From: an uncultured Alphaproteobacteria bacterium
GTDB lineage: Bacteria; Pseudomonadota; Alphaproteobacteria; Caulobacterales; Hyphomonadaceae
Length of the DNA: 10,076 nt
Assembly (NCBI GenBank): GCA_903831485.1
Contig: CAIKXW010000367.1
Location: forward strand, 1-10,076
Reading direction: 5' to 3'
Positions 5,413 to 10,076 of the stretch are shown here, one piece after another (within the stretch, counting starts at the first letter, position 1; every line of letters starts with the position of its first letter). Position numbers and translations under genes: made by a program. The notes under the pieces are model-generated. The model was given only the letters and a program-made list of their open reading frames with translations, ran no database searches and was not told where the DNA came from.

Positions 5413-6936
5413 ATGCATCTCTGGAAGTTACTGCCACTTGTCGCGCTTGCCGCCACGGCCTGCGCCACCACGACAGCTCCAACCGAAGCGCCTGAAGCCG
5501 CGGCGGCATCGAGCCAACCGGTCAAGCCGCTGGCGACGCGAGTGGCCTACCCGAAGGACCCCTATCCATCCACCTACAAGCCGCTGCCCGCTGAAGACGT
5601 CTTCATCCGCAACGCCACCGTGTTCGACGGCCTCGGCGGCATGATCGAGCGCGGCGCGGTTCTGATTCAGGGCGGCAAGATTTCCGCCATTGGTTCCGAA
5701 GCTGCGATGACCCTGCCCGCCGGCGTCAAGACGATCGACGCTGCGGGCAAGTGGGTAACCCCTGGCATCATCGACATCCATTCCCACCTCGGCGCTTATC
5801 CCTCTCCCGGCATCGAGGCGCATCAGGACGGCAATGAAGCGTCCGGACCCGTAACGGCGGAAGTCTGGGTCGAGCATTCGATCTGGCCGCATGATCCCGG
5901 TTTCACCCGCGCCATGGCGGGTGGCGTCACGGCGATGCAGGTCCTGCCCGGCTCTGCCAACCTGTTCGGCGGCCGCGGCGTGATCATCAAGAACGTGCCC
6001 GGACGGACGGCGCAGGACATGAAGTTCCCGGGCGCGCCCTACACGCTCAAGATGGCGTGCGGCGAAAACCCGAAGCGCGTCTACGGCTATGGCAGCGGCC
6101 GTTTCCCTGGCGGGACGCCCTTCACGCGGATGGGCAATGTCGCCGGCTATCGCGATGCGTGGCAGAGGGCGACCGAGTACAAGCGCAAGTGGGACAAGTA
6201 CGACGCCGACTTCGACGCGTGGGAGAGAAGGGCCAAGTCGCCAGCGCCTGCTGACGGCGAAAAGAAGGAAGACCCGAAGGACCCGCCGGGCGCGCCGGAT
6301 CGCAACCTCGAACTCGACACGCTGATGGGCGTGCTCGACGGCGAGATCCTCGTCCAGCATCACTGCTACCGCGCCGACGAAATGGCTCAGGTGATCGATC
6401 TGTCGAAGGAATTCGGCTACAAGGTTTCGGCCTTCCACCACGGCGTCGAAGCCTACAAGATTGCCGACATGCTCGGCGCCAACGGCATCTGCGGCGCGCT
6501 GTGGGCCGACTGGTGGGGCTTCAAGGCGGAAGCCTATGACGGCATCCGCGAAAACATCCCGCTTGTTCACAAGGCCCAGAATGGCTGCGCTATCGTCCAC
6601 TCCGACGACGCCTACGGCATCCAGCGACTGAACCAGGAAGCGGCGAAGGCGCTCGCCGACGGGAACAAGGCGGGCCTGAAAATCTCGAAGCCCGAAGCCT
6701 GGACGTGGCTGTCGCGCAACCCGGCCAAGGCGCTTGGCATCCTCGACAAGACCGGCACGCTCGAGCCTGGCAAGAACGCAGATGTCGTTATCTGGAGCGG
6801 CGACCCGTTCAGCAGCTACACCCGCGCAGATCTCGTGTTCGTGGACGGCGCCGTGACGTGGGACCGTGCCAACGTCGACAGCCAGCCGGTGGTCGATTTT
6901 GAGCTCGGCCAACCCGGCGAAGGAGACGTGAAATGA
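5413..6936 (+). CDS. Exported amidohydrolase, likely lipoprotein (imidazolonepropionase-like)
   Basis: A 507-residue metal-dependent hydrolase of the amidohydrolase superfamily. The N-terminus is a short export signal with a lipobox-like ATAC at 14-17 (Cys17), followed by an Ala/Pro/Thr-rich linker, so it probably sits in the envelope as a lipoprotein. A beta-sandwich (about 60-115) leads into the barrel through KWVTPGIIDIHSHLG, with the metal pair His123/His125. Further candidate ligands are Lys214 (TLKMACGENPKR), His316/317 (VQHHCYRADE), His342/343 (FHHGVEAYKIAD) and Asp398 (VHSDDA). The C-terminal NPAKALGILDKTGTLEPGKNADVVIWSGDP is the standard family ending. A charged, proline-rich insert lies at 256-297. 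The substrate is not predictable: a cyclic amide, peptide or similar is possible. The stop overlaps the next start by four bases (ATGA), so the two are coupled. The ribosome site before ATG 5413 is weak (GGGGCGCGGA). Confidence 0.9.
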   Translation: MHLWKLLPLVALAATACATTTAPTEAPEAAAASSQPVKPLATRVAYPKDPYPSTYKPLPAEDVFIRNATVFDGLGGMIERGAVLIQGGKISAIGSEAAMTLPAGVKTIDAAGKWVTPGIIDIHSHLGAYPSPGIEAHQDGNEASGPVTAEVWVEHSIWPHDPGFTRAMAGGVTAMQVLPGSANLFGGRGVIIKNVPGRTAQDMKFPGAPYTLKMACGENPKRVYGYGSGRFPGGTPFTRMGNVAGYRDAWQRATEYKRKWDKYDADFDAWERRAKSPAPADGEKKEDPKDPPGAPDRNLELDTLMGVLDGEILVQHHCYRADEMAQVIDLSKEFGYKVSAFHHGVEAYKIADMLGANGICGALWADWWGFKAEAYDGIRENIPLVHKAQNGCAIVHSDDAYGIQRLNQEAAKALADGNKAGLKISKPEAWTWLSRNPAKALGILDKTGTLEPGKNADVVIWSGDPFSSYTRADLVFVDGAVTWDRANVDSQPVVDFELGQPGEGDVK

Positions 6937-8198
6937 TCCGCAAGCTCCTCCTCGCCGCGACTCTGCTCGCCTCCGCGCCAGCCGCATTCGCCCAGCAGGT
7001 CGCCATCACCGGCGCCCGCGTTGTGACCAACACGACGCAAGGCGTCATCGAGAACGGCACGGTCGTCATCAACAATGGCCGCATCGTCTCCGTTGGAACG
7101 GGCGCGGCCCCCTCGGGCGCGACCGTCATCGATGCGAAAGGCAAATGGGTGACGCCCGGCCTGTTCGCGGCCTTCTCCCGTGTCGGCCTCGCCGAGATCC
7201 CATCGGAAGACCCGGCCAACGATATCTCTGCCGGGAACAGCAAGTTTCAGGCATCGCTCCACGCCGCCGACTCGTTCAACCCGGACGACACGGCCATCGA
7301 CGTCAGCCGCATCGAGGGCTTCACCCGCGCCGCCATCGTTGGCTCGCCCGGCGAGGGCCTGTTCGGCGGCTACGCTGCGATCGTCGACTTCACCGGCTCC
7401 TTCAACAGCATCGACACCCGCGAAGCTTTCATGCTGGCCGAACTGGGCGAAGGCGGCGCCTCGGCAGCAGGCGGCTCGCGTGCAGCCGCGTGGCACTGGC
7501 TCCTCACGGCCATCGACGACGCCAAGGCATATCCACGCGGCTTCGAGGATGATGGCGAGGGCGACCTGCTGATCCGCAAGGAAGCCATGGCGCTCAAGCC
7601 GGTTGTCGAAGGCCGCGTGCCGCTGATGGTCGAGGTGCATCGCGCCGCCGACATCCTGCAGCTCCTCACGCTTCGCCAGCGCGAACCCCGGATCAAGCTG
7701 ATCATCCTCGGCGCCACCGAAGGCTGGCGCGTCGCGGGCCAGATCGCGTCAGCGAACGTGCCCGTGATCGTCAACCCGCTGGCCAACCTGCCGGACCGTT
7801 TCGAAATCCTGGCCGCCACCCTAGAGAATGCCGGGCGCTTGTCGGCGGCGGGCGTGACGGTCGCAATCGCCGATCCCGGCCAGGCGAGCCACAACACCCG
7901 CCTGATCCAGCAGCTTGCTGGCAATGCCGTGGCCAACGGCATGCCCTGGGAGGCTGCCTTCAAGGCGATCACCAGCGTTCCCGCGACCATGTACGGCCGC
8001 GCCGACCTCGGCGTGCTCCGGACGGGCGCGACGGCCGACGTCGTGATCTGGGACGGCGACCCGCTGGAACTGATGTCCAGTCCTGACGCGGTCTATATCG
8101 ACGGCGTCGCGACCCCCATGGAATCCCGCCAGACCAAGCTGCGCGACCGTTACATGCAGGTGAACGAGGCCAAGCCGCAGGCTTACGAGCGGCAGTAG
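6933..8198 (+). CDS. Exported amidohydrolase-fold paralogue with degenerate metal site
   Basis: A 421-residue periplasmic protein paralogous to the preceding amidohydrolase. It has a clear signal peptide (MIRKLLLAATLLASAPAAFA, cleavage before Gln21). It shares the beta-sandwich start (VAITGARVVTNTTQGVIENG), GKWVTPG at 70-76 and the ending TGATADVVIWDGDP. The metal motif HxH is replaced by Phe81-Ser82-Arg83. The FHHGVEAY segment of the partner corresponds to LGATEGW (259-265) with no His, and HSDD corresponds to ADPGQ (313-317). Only His236 (VEVHRAAD) remains of the expected ligands. It is therefore probably not a classical metal hydrolase and may be a structural or regulatory partner (inference). 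An excellent ribosome site, AAGGAG (6920-6925), lies 7 bases before ATG 6933, which overlaps the upstream stop. The frame is intact, so this is a maintained gene rather than a pseudogene. Confidence 0.9.
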   Translation: MIRKLLLAATLLASAPAAFAQQVAITGARVVTNTTQGVIENGTVVINNGRIVSVGTGAAPSGATVIDAKGKWVTPGLFAAFSRVGLAEIPSEDPANDISAGNSKFQASLHAADSFNPDDTAIDVSRIEGFTRAAIVGSPGEGLFGGYAAIVDFTGSFNSIDTREAFMLAELGEGGASAAGGSRAAAWHWLLTAIDDAKAYPRGFEDDGEGDLLIRKEAMALKPVVEGRVPLMVEVHRAADILQLLTLRQREPRIKLIILGATEGWRVAGQIASANVPVIVNPLANLPDRFEILAATLENAGRLSAAGVTVAIADPGQASHNTRLIQQLAGNAVANGMPWEAAFKAITSVPATMYGRADLGVLRTGATADVVIWDGDPLELMSSPDAVYIDGVATPMESRQTKLRDRYMQVNEAKPQAYERQ

Positions 8199-8262
8199 CC
8201 AACCGCGCCGCTTATCAATCCTTCACGGAATCGTGGCATAGGGCGTTCAACAGGCTGCGGGA

Positions 8263-8290
8263 TTGACTTGGGAACCGGGGGGCCTATTGC
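8263..8290 (+). promoter_or_regulatory. Putative housekeeping promoter for the helicase gene
   Basis: TTGACT (8263-8268) is followed after 16 bases by TATTGC (8285-8290), a reasonable alphaproteobacterial -35/-10 pair. It lies in the 161-base gap after the amidohydrolase pair, with an expected start near 8297 and a leader of about 60 bases. An 8-bp inverted repeat, CTGCGGGA (8255-8262) and TCCCGCAG (8291-8298), brackets it exactly. Confidence 0.5.
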
Positions 8291-8359
8291 TCCCGCAGTC
8301 CCCGAAAAGCGTGCATTTCGCTCGTGGCCCGGCCTTTCGAGCCCCAGAAGACCAACCTG

Positions 8360-9946
8360 ATGACGTTTGACGAGCTCGGTCTCGACCCCCGTATCCTGGC
8401 AGCCGTGACCGGCGCTGGATACACGACCCCCACCCCGATCCAGGAGCAGGGGATCCCCGCCGTCCTGGGCGGACGCGACATTACGGGCATCGCCCAGACC
8501 GGCACCGGCAAGACCGCCGCCTTCGTGCTCCCCATGATCCACAAGCTGGGCCAGGGCCGCGCCAAGGCCCGCATGCCCCGCTCGCTGATCCTTGAACCGA
8601 CACGCGAACTCGCCGCCCAGGTGGCCGAGCAGTTCGAGAAATACGGCGCGGGTTACAAGCTGAACATGGCTCTGCTGATCGGCGGCGTCTCGTTCGGCGA
8701 CCAGGAGAAGAAACTCTCCGCCGGCGTTGACGTGCTGATCGCCACGCCCGGCCGCCTGATGGACCATTTCGAGCGCGGCGGCCTGCTGATGACCGGCGTG
8801 CAGATGCTGGTAATTGACGAAGCGGACCGGATGCTCGACATGGGGTTCATCCCGGACATCGAGAAAATCTGCACGCTGCTGCCAAAGACGCGCCAGACCC
8901 TCCTCTTCTCGGCAACCATGCCGCCGGAGATCACGCGTCTCGCAAAGCAGTTCCAGAAGGACCCGGTGCGGATCGAAGTCTCGAAGCCCGCCACCACGGC
9001 CTCTACCATCAAGCAGTACGTCACGCACTGCCCGTCAAACGAAGACACCGTAAAGCGCGCGGTCCTGCGGTCGATCATCAAGGCCCGCTCGACTGACCAG
9101 GGCATCGTGTTCTGCAACCGGAAGACCGAAGTGGACATCGTCGCCAAGTCGCTGGCCAGCCATGGCTTCGATGCCGCCCCCATCCACGGCGACCTTCCGC
9201 AGAGCCAGCGTACCGCCACGCTCGATCGCTTCCGCAACAAGGAACTGAAGCTGCTGGTGGCATCCGACGTCGCAGCGCGCGGCCTCGACATTCCGGAAGT
9301 CAGCCAGGTCTTCAACTACGCTCCGCCGCCGAATTCCGACGACTACGTGCACCGCATCGGCCGCACAGGCCGCGCCGGCCGGTCGGGCGAGAGTTTCACC
9401 ATCGTCTCTCCCGGCGATACGCGCCTGTGGGACGCCGTTGCGAAACGCATCGCCAAGGATGTGGAACCCTATGTGCCGGAGGGCATGGAAGACGCCGTCG
9501 GCGAAGCCCGCAGCCGTGGCCCCGCTACCGGCCGGGACCGGTTCGACCGCAAGCGCGGCCGGGGTGGTCGCGGGCGCGGCGAAGATCGGGAAGAACGGCC
9601 CAGAGCTGCGCCCGAGCCTACCGCTGCTGCAGTCGCCGCTGAGCCACTCGCCATTCCGGAAGTCCCGGTCGACGCTTTCGAGACAGTCGCAGAGGCTCCT
9701 GCGCGCACCGAAGATCGCAACCAGCCGGAACGCTCCGGCCGTCGCGACCGCAAGCGCGGCCGTGACCGCGACCGTGACAGCCGGCCACGCGAGGGCGGCG
9801 GCCAGCCGAATCGGGAGGCCAGCCGCAATCGTCACGGCGAGCGCCAGCCTGGCGAGGGCCAGGGCGGCGACGACAACTTCAAGGGTATGGGCGACCACGT
9901 TCCGGCATTCCTGCTCAGAACCCTCGGAAAACGCCAGGACGCCTAG
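8360..9946 (+). CDS. rhlE: DEAD-box RNA helicase, RhlE-like
   Basis: ATP-dependent RNA helicase of the DEAD-box family, acting in RNA remodelling, ribosome assembly or decay. Starting from ATG 8360 (528 residues) the motifs are: Q motif TPTPIQ near 24-29, I AQTGTGKT 46-53, Ia PTRELA 80-85, Ib TPGRL 129-133, II DEAD 153-156, III SAT 184-186, IV IVFCNRK 249-255, V ASDVAARGLDI 301-311 and VI HRIGRTGRAG 331-340. ATG 8360 was chosen because MTFDELGLDPRIL lines up with the start of E. coli RhlE (MSFDSLGL). A GTG at 8324 would add 12 residues but has no ribosome site; AGAAG before the ATG is weak. The C-terminal 130-150 residues are a disordered Arg/Gly/Asp-rich tail (RKRGRGGRGRGED, RDRKRGRDRDRD) that probably binds RNA. 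It ends with DHVPAFLLR, a short conserved terminus I associate with alphaproteobacterial RhlE proteins. Confidence 0.95.
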   Translation: MTFDELGLDPRILAAVTGAGYTTPTPIQEQGIPAVLGGRDITGIAQTGTGKTAAFVLPMIHKLGQGRAKARMPRSLILEPTRELAAQVAEQFEKYGAGYKLNMALLIGGVSFGDQEKKLSAGVDVLIATPGRLMDHFERGGLLMTGVQMLVIDEADRMLDMGFIPDIEKICTLLPKTRQTLLFSATMPPEITRLAKQFQKDPVRIEVSKPATTASTIKQYVTHCPSNEDTVKRAVLRSIIKARSTDQGIVFCNRKTEVDIVAKSLASHGFDAAPIHGDLPQSQRTATLDRFRNKELKLLVASDVAARGLDIPEVSQVFNYAPPPNSDDYVHRIGRTGRAGRSGESFTIVSPGDTRLWDAVAKRIAKDVEPYVPEGMEDAVGEARSRGPATGRDRFDRKRGRGGRGRGEDREERPRAAPEPTAAAVAAEPLAIPEVPVDAFETVAEAPARTEDRNQPERSGRRDRKRGRDRDRDSRPREGGGQPNREASRNRHGERQPGEGQGGDDNFKGMGDHVPAFLLRTLGKRQDA

Positions 9947-10076
9947 CAGGCTGTTGAAGAAGTCCGTAGCGCTGCCATCCGAAGCATGATTCTCTTTTCC
10001 TGCGGTTGCGGGAGATGAAGCGATGCGCGGTTCGGATGCGCGGTCTGGGTCGTTGTTTTCGTATGTGGATCTTGAG
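9947..10076 (+). mobile_element. Left end of an insertion sequence (IS5-like/DUF772 transposase), truncated by window edge
   Basis: Directly after the helicase stop codon the sequence changes to CAGGCTGTTGAAGAAGTCC, which resembles terminal inverted repeats of IS elements whose ends read GGCTGTTGAA(G/A)AAGTC. A short AT-richer leader follows, and then a transposase start at 10023 in the same orientation. The bases just before the element are CTAG (9943-9946), which fits the YTAR target preference known for IS5 itself and may be the target-site copy. The exact boundary cannot be fixed because the right end lies outside the window. Confidence 0.7.
10023..10076 (+). CDS. Transposase N-terminus (DUF772-type, IS5-like), cut by window edge
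   Basis: The first 18 codons read MRGSDARSGSLFSYVDLE, which I recognise as the beginning of a large group of DUF772/DDE transposases annotated as IS5 family (typically MRG-D-RSG-LFSYVDLE-RV..DHPLR). GGGAG at 10010-10014 lies 8 bases before the ATG. The frame is open to the window edge, so completeness cannot be judged. IS1182-type elements share DUF772, so the family name is provisional. Confidence 0.75.
   Translation, partial: MRGSDARSGSLFSYVDLE

Noticed and set aside
5151..5525. N-terminal extension of the oxygenase gene
   Set aside because: The extra 125 codons cross the divergent regulatory region and overlap the start of the amidohydrolase on the other strand. Similarity to the family begins only after the Met at 5150.
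5428..6987. Minus-strand open frame of 519 codons
   Set aside because: It lies wholly antisense to the amidohydrolase gene, has Arg/Ala/Val-rich composition with no recognisable domain, and is an expected shadow of GC-rich codon use.
8324..8359. GTG start giving the helicase 12 extra residues
   Set aside because: There is no ribosome site before the GTG, and the protein aligns with E. coli RhlE from the Met at 8360.

Overview
This is a GC-rich, tightly packed chromosomal stretch that reads like an alphaproteobacterium. The clues are a topoisomerase IV subunit B with the 'GGTDERAYHHLFAEV' start, an RhlE-type helicase ending in 'DHVPAFLLR', and many ATGA start/stop overlaps. Hyphomonadaceae or Caulobacterales is my best guess for the lineage, but it is only inference.

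Layout from left to right: (1) 2-1903 (+) is most of parE, cut by the left window edge. (2) 2045-2940 (+) is a translationally coupled pair of hotdog-fold (PaaI-like) thioesterase genes, flanked by a 15-bp perfect inverted repeat. (3) 5150 to 3034 (-) is a three-gene run: an MpaB/DUF2236-type oxygenase, a glutathione S-transferase and a four-helix membrane protein. It converges on the thioesterase pair. (4) 5151-5412 is the divergent intergenic region, with an imperfect direct repeat carrying TTGAC boxes. (5) 5413-8198 (+) is a coupled pair of exported amidohydrolases. The first keeps the metal-binding HxH. The second keeps the scaffold but has lost most metal ligands. (6) 8360-9946 (+) is an RhlE-like DEAD-box RNA helicase with its own promoter-like sequence. 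(7) From about 9947 to the right edge is the start of an insertion sequence of the DUF772/IS5-like kind, beginning directly after the helicase stop codon.

How the genes may work together: parE and rhlE are housekeeping genes. The thioesterase pair, the oxygenase/GST/membrane-protein run and the amidohydrolase pair look like accessory metabolism, namely acyl-CoA hydrolysis, oxidative attack on a hydrophobic substrate with glutathione chemistry, and periplasmic hydrolysis of a cyclic amide or peptide. No shared pathway can be shown from sequence alone.

I see no tRNA, rRNA, CRISPR array, phage gene or recognisable defence system. The most notable points are the two paralogue pairs in which one or both partners have altered active-site residues, the repeats bracketing the thioesterase pair, the repeated element between the divergent operons, and the insertion sequence edge. 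No gene-free stretch exceeds 300 bases.
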